A stretch of 64,000 bases of DNA from Amblyornis subalaris (Eukaryota; Chordata; Aves; Passeriformes; Ptilonorhynchidae). The stretch's first letter is position 1; every line of letters begins with the position of its first letter. The notes beneath the pieces were generated by a model that worked only from the letters and a program-made list of their open reading frames with translations, was not told the origin of the DNA and ran no database searches. The stretch spans positions 1,302,001-1,366,000 of the forward strand of contig JACAXG010000070.1 in assembly GCA_018881555.1 (NCBI GenBank). The letters run 5' to 3'. This document shows, one piece after another, positions 51,283 through 62,589 of the stretch. The translations under genes were made by a program, and so were the position numbers.

Positions 51283-51320
51283 CCTCTTTCTCTTTCTCTC
51301 TCTTTCTCTTTGTGTGTTTC
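51283..51320 (-). repeat. Polypurine stretch just downstream of the exon 7 donor
   Basis: On the plus strand this reads CCCCCCTCTTTCTCTTTCTC followed by TCTCTTTCTCTTTG. On the VEGFA transcript it is GA-rich with a G run, 20-55 nt after the weak GTTTGT donor. Such a stretch could act as an intronic splicing enhancer. That role is inferred. Confidence 0.55.
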
Positions 51321-51338
51321 ATCCTTCAGGACACAAAC

Positions 51339-51470
51339 CTGCAAGTGCGCTCGTTTAACTCAAGCTGCCTCGACTTGCAACGTGAGTCTGTGAATTTGCA
51401 GGAACATTTACAGGTCTGGGGATCTTGTACAAACAAGTGCTTTCTCCTCTCTGAGCAAGGCTCACAGTGA
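51339..51470 (-). CDS. VEGFA: VEGFA exon 7 (heparin/neuropilin-binding domain)
   Basis: This 132-nt exon has acceptor TTTTTGCAG and donor CAG|GTTTGT. It encodes [20 protein letters not shown] followed by [20 protein letters not shown] and RTC plus part of an Arg codon. The cysteine pattern of the C-terminal heparin-binding domain is complete. The length equals the human exon, and 44 codons can be skipped in frame. The donor GTTTGT is weak at +3 and +4, which suits an exon that is skipped in some isoforms. Confidence 0.99.
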
Positions 51471-52607
51471 CTGCAAAAAGGCAAAAGGAAAGATGTCTAA
51501 GCTACAGCGCTTCAGCAGAAAGAAAATACACATGCAACACCCTAAACATCAAAGCAATCCCCTTGTCCCCTCCCGCAGCCCCCATGCTGCCCACTGGAGT
51601 GTCACGGGCTGATGAATTTTCCAGCAGCACCCCGACAGCCTCAGGACAGCAACCCCTTGCATTAGCGTAAAGAGAAAGAAAACAGGCCTTCTGCACAGTA
51701 TTCACAAATGCTGCATTGGATCCATCAGCTCAGGCCAGAGGGAGGAAGAAGGGAAAAGCAAGGATGGGAAGGTGAGAGGTCCCAGCCAGCTATTGACACA
51801 TCAATGAAAGGAGTTCTCTGAAGTGGACTATTCGAGTAGAAAGAGGCCAGCGGCTAAACGAGTTAAATACACAGGGTCTCTCCTCCCCTGGAAAGCAGCT
51901 GGGCTCCAGCATCAAATGCTTACCCCTGCAGCTGGCACTGCCCTCCCTTCTGTAAGCCCCATCCCAACCTTGCCACCTAGGAGTCTCCTATGGAAGGGCC
52001 ATGAATTTACAATGCAGAATTTTGTGAACCACCATGAGAGAGGCAGAGCGAAAGAGACAGGGAGAGAGAAGCCACCAAATCCAGCAGAAAGAGAGAAAAA
52101 AAACCCAGAGAGCTCCCCCGCCCCAGCTCCCCAGCACCCTCTCTCTGGCTTCCCGCCGTCCCACCTCTCCTCTCCACCTGTGACTCCACCAGACACACAC
52201 GCACATGGGCACACACACACACACACGCACGCATGCATGGCAGATGCCAGCCTGCCTGTCACCAGTCGTCATAGCAGTGAGGGCACGAGACAAGTGGGGG
52301 AAAGCAGATGACAGACTTGCAACTGGAAGGNGTGAAGAGGTGCAGGGTACTCGTCCACCCACCCACACTCTTGTGCCTTGGGAAAATGGTCACCACTGAT
52401 AATTAGAGAGCCAAGCAAGCTAAAGCCACCTTCCCTGAGATAGCCTTAGTGCCAGAGCAGTGCCACCACCACCAGTGCTGCCCCTGCAGGATCTGCAGCC
52501 CACCAGTGACTGAGAGGAGAGGGTGAGATTTGAGCGAGCAGCAAGCAGGCAGATTGGTTTGGGGAGAGGGAGGGAAAAGAGTCTACAAGCAGAGGACACA
52601 AACGTAC
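51471..52607 (-). other. VEGFA: VEGFA intron 6
   Basis: This 1.1-kb intron runs from GTACGT to TTTTTGCAG. It contains a CA/CG microsatellite at 52,195-52,238 and one N at 52,331. The donor GTACGT departs from the GTAAGT consensus at position +4, a moderate-strength site. Confidence 0.9.
52195..52238. repeat. (CA)n microsatellite with CG interruptions
   Basis: ACACACACGCACATGGGCAC followed by (AC)n and GCACGCATGCATG. It is an ordinary intronic simple repeat. Confidence 0.9.
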
Positions 52608-52679
52608 AAGCTGAGTGGTTTGTACCGGCCTTTCTTGCGCTTTCTCTTTTGACCCTTCCCCTTTCCTCGCTTTGATTTT
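52608..52679 (-). CDS. VEGFA: VEGFA exon 6 (heparin-binding, alternatively used)
   Basis: This 72-nt exon has acceptor TTCTTCCAG and donor CTT|GTACGT. It encodes KSKRGKGKGQKRKRKKGRYK followed by PLS and part of a Phe codon. This dense Lys/Arg stretch corresponds to human exon 6a and anchors long isoforms to heparan sulfate and the cell surface. Being 24 codons, it can be skipped without changing frame, leaving the 166-residue form. Chicken has PPS where this sequence has PLS, as far as I recall. Confidence 0.98.
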
Positions 52680-52789
52680 CTGGAAGAAAAACAAAAAAAA
52701 AAAGAGAAAGAGAGAGAGAGGGAAAGAAAGGGAGAGAAAGAGAGAAAACGGAAGAAAACGCAAGGAAGAAGAGAAAAAAAATACAGCCA
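52680..52789 (-). promoter_or_regulatory. VEGFA: About 100-nt polypyrimidine tract at VEGFA exon 6 acceptor
   Basis: On the transcript strand, roughly 100 nt of almost pure C and T (TTTCTCTCCC, CTCTCTCTCTTTCTC, T11) leads to TTCTTCCAG. It is far longer than a normal 3' splice-site tract and sits at the exon whose inclusion decides between the 190 and 166 isoforms. Binding by PTB or U2AF-type factors is expected from the composition but is inferred. Confidence 0.6.
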
Positions 52790-55395
52790 TGTTCCTTGCT
52801 GGGAGGGGAGAAGCACATGAGGCAGGACTGGAGGGTAAATCCCAGGGCTGAAGCACAGATCTCCACCTTGCACACACATTCAGCGGCTCTGGCGCTCCTG
52901 TCAGCACCGCAACCAGCCTGTCCACAGCCAAGCCAACACCAGGGAACTCAGCAGACATCACCTCCAGCAAGGCTGCTGTGAGCAGAGGCGGATCTGCTGG
53001 AGCCTCAGAGGGGCACCTGCCCCCTCCAGAGAGGGGCAGTGGGAAAGGGACAGGGGGTGAGGAGAAGAAACAGAAAGCTTTGTGAAAGCATCACGCCACC
53101 GCAGTGAGTGCAGACAACATTCCAGGCGACAAGCACAGGCGCACACTGGCTGACAAGAGGCAACCCGAGTGAAAGGGCTCTCTCCAGGGAAAAGGAAACA
53201 ACTCTGACCCGATGCACTGCGCGGCACTGGGTTTAGGAGGGGGCAGCTGAGCTGCAGGGCTGCTGGCAATCCTGCCTTGGGATGGGAGCACTCCACAGAC
53301 AGGGGAAGAGATCTGATCTACAGAGCACTGTTGTGTGGGAGAGGGCTACCTAATCTGAAGGCTTTGCTCATCCACCTCACCTCCTGCCTGTGGTTCAGAG
53401 GACTTCAGGAGACCTTACTTGGATGTCTGTAACATCTCCTCTGGCAGCCTCCATTCTGAGTACTGAAGGGAAAGAGGGAGAAGAGGAAGGCCTGACCTAG
53501 TTATTTTACAGGGAGATAACCAACAAGCAGCTTTCAGTTCTTCCCTCCTTTCCCTCCTGTCACCTTCCACATGGATCAGACAGACAAGCAGATGGAGCCA
53601 AGGCACTGACTCCATTCTGAAAAATTCACCAGTTGCTTCTGACTCTTGGGCAGGAGCTTAGACAGGCATGGGCTAGGACATGCAGTCCTGGACACTAACC
53701 ATGGATCCCTATGGGCCATTGAGAGCACAGGGAGCAAGGGAGGCTGGAGCCTGTGCTGCTCCTTGAGCCACATTAGCACAGGAGCAAGGGAGAGACACGC
53801 AAGGAGAAGGCCCTAGGCAAAGCACCAGGGCTTGTCAGCCGAAAGAGTCCCAGNTCTGAGGCAGTTCAGCAAAGGCTCCCTCATTCCCTGGTGCAGCCCA
53901 CCTCAGGAGAGGGCTGTCAAAGGGAATTGGGGGGACAGAAGAGGAAGCACCATAGGTGTCTCCTAGGCCCTGTTCAAGTCGTCTCACTGGAACAAGTGTC
54001 AGAGCATCAGCTCAATCCCGGTTCTGCCCTACATGCCAGGCAGGAGTCACAGGGAGACGGTGAGGGGAAGCAAATCAACCTGAAGGGAGGAGAGGGGTAC
54101 CAATATAACAAGACTTTCAATCCAAAATCAAAGCACGCCAGTCTCTCCCATCCCCTCCCTTCCTTCCCTGGGGAGTGCAGAACCAGCAAAGAGCAGGCAA
54201 GGTGCTGTTAGAAGAGGAAAGTGAACGAAACACAGTCCGAGCTGGCTGCTACACCCACACCCCATCCTCACCAGAGCTCACTCAGACAAAACTCTCGCAC
54301 ATTCAAACTACAGAGCCACACAGACCGACCGTCCCCGACATGGCCCTGCGCAGAGGGGACTGTTGGCTGCACTCGGTCCGATGCAGCCAGGACCACATTT
54401 CCAGGGGGAGGAGGAGAGGCTGGAAGGCAGCTAGAAATATGTAACCACCAGGAGAGGGGTGAAAGAAGTTCTCTCACTCTCCTGTTTGCTCCCTCTGTCT
54501 CAGTTTCAGCCTCATCTCCAAATATTCACTCCTTCCTCTCCGACTCCACACCTCTAAAGAGCAGAGGTGCTTTCTCAGTGATGTGCAGTCCAGCTGACCC
54601 TCTCGCTCAGAGAGGTCATTCTTTCCTTTTGATGTTGTTTCACATTTCGTGCTTGGCCCTGCAACTACTGCAGGATGAGAGCTTATTTTTCTACTTTCCA
54701 CAACCTTTTTACTTTGGGGAGGAAGTAAAGGGAAGGTTGTGCCTTAACCTCCTTCAGGTCACCAGAGCAAATCCATCAGATTCAAAAAACTCCACATGAA
54801 AGCCTTCAATGAGACTCAGCTAGGACATCCACCTCCCTTTACACCCTCCCGGGTCCCCACCCAACCAAAACCAGTGTCACATCCTGCATGGCATCAGTCC
54901 TGCCTCCACCAGGCCTCTATTGCCACCTCTCCCTGTAGCCAGCAGAGTTCCTACCCAAGCTGCTGTGAAAGAAGCCAGCAAGTAGTCACTCAAGCAGCAA
55001 GAAAAAAATCAATAATAAAGAAAGGCAGCGATTTGCAGTAACCAGAAACACCCCAGGAAGAGAGANGGGAGAATGGGGGCGGCACCTTGAATCCATTCTG
55101 GCAGGACAGACACGACGGGACTTCCCTGACTCAGAAAAAAGCATTAGGAATGACTGCCATGGCCGTAGGTCATGCAAGGTCCAGGTCTGGGGTATGCAGG
55201 AAGGACCATCATATCTGGGTTTCTGTGCCCACCTGGAATGGATTCAGAGCGTCGCCCCATGCACTACCATATGCCATTTCCAAAAACACCTTCTTAAAGT
55301 GAGTATCTCCAACCAAAGAAAAGGGCAAGGGGCAGTGGGGAGAGGAAATGCCAACCAACCACCAAAAGAGAAAGGAGGAAAGGCTTGTCACTTAC
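52680..55395 (-). other. VEGFA: VEGFA intron 5
   Basis: This 2.7-kb intron ends with an unusually long polypyrimidine tract (on the transcript strand) next to exon 6. No other exon or repeat is clear. Single N bases are at 53,854 and 55,066. Confidence 0.9.
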
Positions 55396-55428
55396 TTTTC
55401 TTGTTTGTTTTTGACATCTTTCTTTGGT
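55396..55428 (-). CDS. VEGFA: VEGFA exon 5
   Basis: This 33-nt exon has acceptor CCCCACAG and donor AAAA|GTAAGT. It encodes PKKDVKNKQE plus part of a Lys codon. It is three bases longer than the human exon, which fits the one-residue-longer avian isoforms (122/166/190 against 121/165/189). The plasmin-sensitive basic linker follows the receptor-binding domain here. Confidence 0.98.
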
Positions 55429-55846
55429 CTGTGGGGGAAGAGAGAACAAAGGCCTCATTAGAAGAGAGCTTAACACATTTACTTCCAGTATTATCCCCAG
55501 TTCCCACCAAGTCCACGGAAGGACATGTACAGGCAGCATTGCAGGATGCCCATGGCACAGGTTAAGTGGTCTGTCTCAAAGTGTTTTTGTTCTCTTGTTG
55601 CACCTTGCTGGCAGCCAGTGCCAGAAGTGCCTGCCAGGTTGGAGGCTAGCACTGTCCACCTTGATAGCAAGAGACAGAAGAGCCCTGACAGCAAAGGACT
55701 TCTTTTCCTAGGCTCAGCCATCCCACTGCAAACCAATCAAGGAGACTGCAGAAGCCTCTGAACAACAGTCCCAACCCAATGGCAGAAAAAAGATAAGGCT
55801 CAGAATAAGTTTATTGCAAGAGAAACCAGTGCTGCTCCATTCTCAC
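55429..55846 (-). other. VEGFA: VEGFA intron 4
   Basis: This short intron of 418 nt runs from GTGAGA to CCCCCACAG. Nothing notable is seen in it. Confidence 0.92.
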
Positions 55847-55923
55847 CTGCAGTCACATTTACTGTGCTGTAAGAAGCTCATGTGTGATATGTGCTGACTC
55901 TGATGGGGTTTAATTCTCATGAT
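55847..55923 (-). CDS. VEGFA: VEGFA exon 4
   Basis: This 77-nt exon has acceptor CATTCCAG and donor CAG|GTGAGA. It encodes [19 protein letters not shown] followed by HSKCDC and the start of an Arg codon. It completes the cystine-knot domain. IKPHQSQHI corresponds to the receptor-contact loop IKPHQGQHI of human VEGF-A. The exon length is the same as in mammals. Confidence 0.99.
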
Positions 55924-57630
55924 CTGGAATGAAAGAAACAGAGAGGGTCACTGCCTGTTCGCTCTTCATATTCACAGCTCCAAATCAGCCCGCTGCACAG
56001 CAAAGCACCCGCACCCCAGGTGCTCCTAGGTAGAGTGTGGCAGAGTTCGAGCTAGCTTTGAGGCCCTGTTCTCCCAGTCAGGGAAGGCCTTTGATCACAA
56101 GCAAGAAGCAACACCAGACTCATGACAAAGCTGTTTGCTCATGCATGCCCGGTGCCAGCACTGGTGGACTGCCTTGGAGACAGGCATAGGAGGGAGTGTA
56201 ACACCATAGCAAGGTTCTCACTGAGCCCTCCCTGGTTCATGCTGGACAGACAGTAGCTGAACATCCAGCCTGCTTGCATAGAAGCAATGCTTCTGTCTAT
56301 TACAAAGGCCCAAAGCAAAAATTCCACATCCAACTCCTTTTCCTTAAGCCACCATGCCTTCCCAGCTGACATCTCACTTTCTCTTGTGTGACTCAACACA
56401 CAAAATACATCTAGAGATCTGTGTTTAAAAGAGCCCTGAAAAGCCAGACATTGCCCAGACCCCAGCCCCAGGTGCCTCCAGGGAAGTTATATTAGAAGCT
56501 ATGGAATATCGTCACATTCTCTCAACCCAGAACACGGTTGGACCACTAGCTCTAGAGATCTGCTTAAGTGCCTCTGACCCTTTACAGGCATGCAGGCAAA
56601 CCAGCCAGGAACTGTAATTCAGCAAGGAATGGTAGGAAGAAAACCATCCCTAGCTACACCATGCTAGTATGCTCTGGTCCAGGCTGGAAGCGGAAAAGCA
56701 GTATGAAGAACCATGAAAAGGCACAAGCAGCTTGTTTGACAGAGTTCAAACACAGCCCAAATAACAAGTAAAAAGAGCCTGCTGGTTAATCACTTAGCAG
56801 TGCATGTCTCTTATCCATGTCAAAAAGTGATGGCAATATTTACAGTGGCCATTCAAGAGGCTGAGGAACAAAAGTAGCCAAGGGAGCTATGGGTTACGGG
56901 TAATGGGCACCAGCACGATTTTGGACACAAGCTGTGATCCAGGCTGATAGACAAGGGCAGTAACAAAACTCTCTAAAGCAGTTTGTATCCTCCCCTTGTG
57001 CCCAGCCTTTGCTATCATGGCCACCTGTCTCTTCCAAGGAATGAATTCAGGAGCCTCCAAACAGAGCAAGACGTCCAGAGGCAGAAAGGCTTTTGCAGTT
57101 GACAAAGAAGCAGTTTGTTTCTTAGAGCCCCCTTCACCCCTGCTGTGCCAGAGTGGCTAATGACCCAAATCCCCTGCTCTGTTGGTACAGGCTGACCTCG
57201 TATGCCCTCCAGGAGAGAGTACTGACAGGTTCTCCCCTTTTGCCCTACTCAGCTGCCTTCAGAACAACAGCTGTGTGTAGAATTAAGGTGGAGGAAGAGC
57301 CCAAGGAGTATCTTCTTTGGGAACTCGGAGATAACACCATCAGAAATGCTCCTTTGCATTGTCTAAGCACAAACGCTCCTTTGCATGCTCCTACCTACTG
57401 TATTTGGGTAAGAGCCAAAAACCAGACACTCCTCTCAGCCTTAAACAGACATAGGCAACTCATCTTTTAACCCTGCATGGTGGAACACTGGGCACCAGAG
57501 CCAGAACAGAGGTTCCCTGGGGTACACTTCCCTTCCTCTGAATTAGCTGGAAGCTGAGACCTGGTGTAGCTGTGATGGCTGACTTGCTCCCTTCCAACCA
57601 AGCATGGCAGATTGCAAGCTGGACCCTCAC
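55924..57630 (-). other. VEGFA: VEGFA intron 3
   Basis: This 1.7-kb intron runs from GTGAGG to TTCCAG. I see no repeats, RNA genes or additional exons in it. Confidence 0.9.
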
Positions 57631-57827
57631 CTCCATCGTGACGTTGTACACATCCACAGGGACACATTCTAGGCCCTCATCGCCGCAGCAACCCGCACAT
57701 CTCATCAGAGGCACACAGGATGGCTTGAATATGTACTCCACCTCATCAGGGTACTCCTGGAAAATGTCCACCAGGGTCTCAATTGTCCTGCAGAAGCTGC
57801 GCTCGTAGACTTCCAGGAATTTGATAA
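57631..57827 (-). CDS. VEGFA: VEGFA exon 3 (cystine-knot core)
   Basis: This 197-nt exon has acceptor CTCTTTTAG and donor GAG|GTGAGG. It encodes [13 protein letters not shown] through YNVTME, most of the receptor-binding domain. The PDGF/VEGF signature P-S-C-V-x3-R-C-x-G-C-C is present as [13 protein letters not shown], with the cysteines that form the knot and the inter-chain disulfides. NVT near the end is an N-glycosylation site at the place of human NIT. The length matches the mammalian exon exactly. Confidence 0.99.
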
Positions 57828-60800
57828 CTAAAAGAGGAATGGAGGGAATAAGTTAATGCAAACTTAGCTCAAGAATGTCTAGTGCTTCACCCCTTAAAGT
57901 GAGCCAGACAGTTGCAACACAACTACCCTATGCTCTTCAGTAACNGTCTTGCAGGCCTAAGTCCTTTGTGCACACACACATCAAGTGGGAAGGGAAAAAG
58001 ACAATGTCTTCCTCCAGCTGCTTCAGGGCAGAGGGAAGATGGACAAGAGAGCCTCACTATCTGCCTTCCTGGTACCACGATGCACACCAGAGGTGACTCT
58101 TCCCCAAACCCCTTCTCTGCTATTCCCCATACTGCCACTAAGAATATCAGCTCAGCCAGGAAGAATCTGAAGCTGCAGCAGATGATCTGCGCTCTGGATT
58201 AAGATCCTTCACCAGTCTGCCCTTTACCCTCTGTCTAAACAGCCAGTGGATGCCCCCGTGGGTTTTAAAGTCAGAAGCATCCTTTGTACAGATCTCAGCA
58301 CAGAGACACTTCTAAGAGCAAGCAGAGGCTCTGAACCATGCAGCTATGTATCTTCACCCTTCCTGTCATCTACCTCTTTTGCCCATGTGGAACATCCACC
58401 TCAGCAGGTCACCTCGGAATCATGACAGCACCCATTACAAGTCACAGCCTCCGTGTCTCCACACTGACCACTTTCCCAGATCAAGGAACCAAGCCACCCA
58501 CTGAAAGATTCAAAGTAAACTCACAGCACCCCCAGGATTAACCAGACTATATATTTGGCTACTGAACCACAATGAGACAGTGTGGGAGGGGGAACAGGGT
58601 GGATCTACCATTATCCCATGCCTTCCCTACGAATGGAGCAAACACCAACTGCTTGTGATCTGCACTGATTTCACAAGCATTTCTCAATGTTTCCCAGTCT
58701 CTTGCCAAAGCTTCATTTTGCTCCTTGGTCAAGGGTTGGAGAGATTTAAAGAGATGAAAGATAGTATAGATAAGTACACACGCACAAACCCCAGGTGCTA
58801 GCGCAGTACTGCAAACAGTGAGTACCTGGAGCCCTTCAGGCCTCTCAGCTCTACCAGCACGCTGGCAACTGAGGATGTCTCACATGGAGCAGAGGATAAG
58901 AGTATGCACACAGAGGTAGTACCTGCCCCATGCTGTTATGCACTATAATGATCCACCTGTACAGTATGCAGAGTCCTCCAGCACCAAGGTTGATAACTCA
59001 GAGTGATAAGAGCAAACTGCTTGCATCATGGAAAATAATGGTCTCCAGTAAGCGTTTCTAAAGTGCCCTGAACTTGTGACAAACTGGCATAAAGGTTACT
59101 TTGCCACAAAAATGCAAAAGCTGCAGGGCTTGGAGCTCACAGCCCGCAGTTAATTGTTGAAAGTTAATTCTAGGTCATGCAGGGCTGACAGTGCCACAGC
59201 GCTGAAGTGCTGAGAGTGGGTACAAGAGAGGAGGAGCTTCCATCCAAGGAGTTTGAAGTGTCAGAGAGCGTGAGCAGCTATTAAAAGAGAAAGCGGCTTG
59301 TGAAAGGGAAATGCAGCCTGGCAGGCATGGACAGCTTGTTGGTATTCCTTGTCTAGAAGACAGCATGTTTCTGTTCCTTGTTCCTTCCCTTCCTCTTCCC
59401 TCCTCCCCTGTCGTATGTCTCCTGTCTGTTCTCCTATCTTGTCTGTGACTACCTCCTTCTTCCTGTTCGTCTTTGCAGTGACCTTAGTCACCGCTTATGT
59501 TCCAACAAGTTGAACAATTTAATATGTGGGAAATTCTGCAGGCACAATGATAGTCACTGAACTGCTCTGTTGATTATTCACACTGTGCCAGAAAACAAGA
59601 CCTGAGAACTCTGGCAGTAAAGGCACAGTCCAGGATAAAAATGCTTACACACCTACGTCAAGGGGCGGGACAGAAAGTAAGAAGAAGGGAAAGCAGCAGT
59701 TACCTGTGCAGATCAAATGGTGCTCACCACACCAGTCTGGGGCATAAAGTAGGCAGAAACCGAAACAGAGTAGAAAACTGAAGTGAAACTGACTGACGTC
59801 TGCCGTGCTTTTCTAAATGTTTGCACTACCCAAGCATTTGGATTACACCAGAAAATCCAGATTACGGATTGGCTCCAGAACAAGACATTCAATTTCTTTT
59901 GCAGAACCTTTACTTTCACAGCTGCACCCTAACAACTATACTTGAGATCTGGAAGATTTGACAGGACCAAATCCTTCCCATAAAAAATCTGGGAGTTTCT
60001 ACCTTTAACACATAATGGTCTTCCAAAGTCTGAATCAGCTTCTGAAAAGGAACCAGAGAATCTTTCCCTAGCTGCCAGTCAGAAAATCCTGCCACAAAAG
60101 GCACATTGCCTTATTTTGCTGGACACAGAGCATTCATGTGGAGACTGTGCAACGCTCTGTAGTTCATCTGCACAGTTATCACCCAAAGCAAACCGGAGCG
60201 CNTGACTGAAGTACAGTCATCCTCACAGCAAAGGCCTGCCCCTGCTACCATACCTACACCTACTCCTATGTACTGGGAGTCATGTTCCACACTTTGCTGG
60301 GCTGATTCAGTTTGTGCTTCCTTTCCATTGGTTGTGTCAGGGGCAGAAGAAGGTCTCTTTCACAGGGAAGCACAGGAAGGTCACTGAAGGACTAACACCA
60401 CTAGGCCTGCTCCCTTCCTGCAATTTGGGCTTCAGCCCACGATGGAAGTTAATCCCACAATTAACTCCTACCCTGCAAAACACCTCCAGATTTGAGTCAG
60501 AGGTTCTTCATTGTGAATGGAGGGGGAAGTAAGGTTAAAACGCAGGCAGGACCCACATTAACTCTTCAAGGCAGAGTTTAAGTTCAAATCTGGAGCATTC
60601 CTGGGAGAACGTGCTGGACTAGAAGAGGAGAAAGTGATCATTTTGTCTCCCTCCCCATCAATATGGACACACTGTTATTTTAAAAATAAAAGTGCAGCCA
60701 CAAGTTCTGGTGGTTTCCTTTATTTATACCAGAAAATCTTTTCCTGTGGAACAAAGAGTGTTTGTCTGACTCCTCTACAACTTCCTGTGCCACAAAACAT

Positions 60801-61004
60801 GTGGAAGCCTCTCTTGAGCACAAAAGGGTAGGGGCTGAAGCTAAAATTAAAATCTCCAACCAGAATAAGTCCATCCCAAATAAAGACCTGTCACAGCTTG
60901 ACATCTCAGAGAAAGCATAAAATGGTCAAAGACACAAACCCACCTTTCAGCCCAAGCCCCCAAGAGCTTCAGTGGAAGGAACTACAGGACTGTCCTTGGG
61001 TAAC

Positions 61005-61145
61005 AGAAGCCCGTTACTGTCTCCTCTTCACAGAAGAGAAACTGAGGGATAGAGAGAGGATCTCAAAGGCCAAACCATGGCACAGAAGTAGAGCCAGGAA
61101 GGTAATGTCAGGAGTCCTGACTTCTAGTTCACAGATATATCTACA
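61005..61145 (+). repeat. MIR/CORE-SINE-like fragment
   Basis: TCACAGAAGAGAAACTGAGG, GATAGAGAGAGGATCTCAAAGG, AGAGCCAGGAAGG and AGGAGTCCTGACTTC follow the CORE-SINE consensus in order. The fragment lies in VEGFA intron 2, antisense to the gene. Confidence 0.6.
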
Positions 61146-62474
61146 CTGCAGAACCTGACAAAGCACCAAGACAATAACACCAAGGTCTCACCGCTTATAT
61201 TACCAGACCAACTTCTCCTGCAATCCCATCAGCCTTCTTGTGACAGAAGTTAATTATGTTTGATTCTTCCCCTCCNCAGGAGGGATTTGTTGGACACAAC
61301 AAATGGCACAAATGAGGACACTGCCTCTTTTCTACCAACAGCAGAGGACTGGTTACCAAAATAAGCCTCACAGCAGGCTCCATCTTGATCCCTCTGGAGT
61401 CACTGAACCTTCTTCTGTTGACTTCAGCAGGACCAAGGGTCAAGCACAACAGGCGGCAGCCCGCCAGCAAATCAGAAATTTTGCCCATGCAAAATGGTCA
61501 CCTATCCCAAGCACAGCCTGCCACAAACCTCTGGCAACACACATGCAGTCTGTCATAACAATAAACTTACAGAAATTGAAATTGACTGCTACTAAAAAAA
61601 ACACCCCCAAAAAAGAAAAAAGCCAATGTGGGCCCACACTGCTGGAGCCCTCTGCTGACCTTCGGCTGGAATAACGCTGAAGGTCACAGCCTCTGGCCAC
61701 CCTGCAAGACCTTCACCAGACCCTGCCATGCAACAAGTGATCTGCTCTGTTACACAGGTAATCGAAAAACACGGTCAGGATGGTCTTGAAGCAGGTGATG
61801 ATCACCTCAGCCTGAAGGTTCCAAAGTCCACAGTCCTTTTGTCCCACTGCTGAACTGAGGACTGCGGACAGAAGCCAACCTCCTGACACACACAGGGCTT
61901 CACTAGACAGGGCGCTTCCATCTCTGACTAACCCAGGGGCTGACTGCCCTTCTGGTCTACATTTACTTGCACGAACCAATGAGGCAGAGAACACTGCCAC
62001 AACCTGACCTTTGGGCAACCGGAGAGACAAAACATCACAGTGGCTGCAGAGGCACCACCTTGTTTCCTCACCAGGCAATGGTCCCGTCTGTACTGGACCA
62101 TCAGAGACAAATTAAGTAGAACCTATCAGATGATAGTGCTGTTCCCTGAATCTGCAAAGTACGCTAGCCCAAACCAGAATAAAAGTGTGTATTTTTCAAG
62201 CCTGGCTTAGCAATATCCTGACTAGGGGGGTACCTTGGACTGCTGGGAGGCATGAGTCCAGAAAATCATCCTGGACTGCCCTTTTTTTCTTCTCTCCCCT
62301 CAGAGATCTGTCGTCTGGGGGCCGCTCCGGCCTTTGTTCAGGGATCAGCCCTGGCCACCCAGCCGGGCATCGCCAGCGCCACCGGGAAAGAGGCAGGCAG
62401 CAGAAGACGACAAATCCTTTCCTACAGCACTGTGGCGAATCCCCAGCAAACTGCTTGCCGCTACTCAGCTCTTT

Positions 62475-62500
62475 GTGTGCGCCCGTGTGTGTGCAGAGAT

Positions 62501-62531
<31 letters not shown>

Positions 62532-62572
62532 AATGAGCGTGCGTATGTGCACTAGCGCACGCACGCACGCAG
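62475..62572. repeat. (AT)n tract flanked by GTGTGC/GCACGC alternating sequence
   Basis: TGTGCGCCCGTGTGTGTGC leads into about 35 nt of (AT)n with two AAT interruptions, then GAGCGTGCGTATGTGCACTA and (GCAC)n. GCGTGCG at 62,537-62,543 can pair with CGCACGC at about 62,556-62,562. Alternating purine-pyrimidine DNA of this kind can adopt Z-form or cruciform structures. Confidence 0.85.
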
Positions 62573-62589
62573 TTTCACTCTGAGCTGTG

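Larger units (their letters stand above)
49100..51338 (-). other. VEGFA: VEGFA intron 7
   Basis: This 2.2-kb intron runs from GTTTGT to CTCTTTAACAG. It contains a polypurine stretch (transcript strand) just downstream of exon 7 at 51,283-51,320, a perfect CRE palindrome TGACGTCA at 49,233-49,240 and an A/C-rich run near 49,439-49,470. A single N is at 49,665. Confidence 0.9.
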
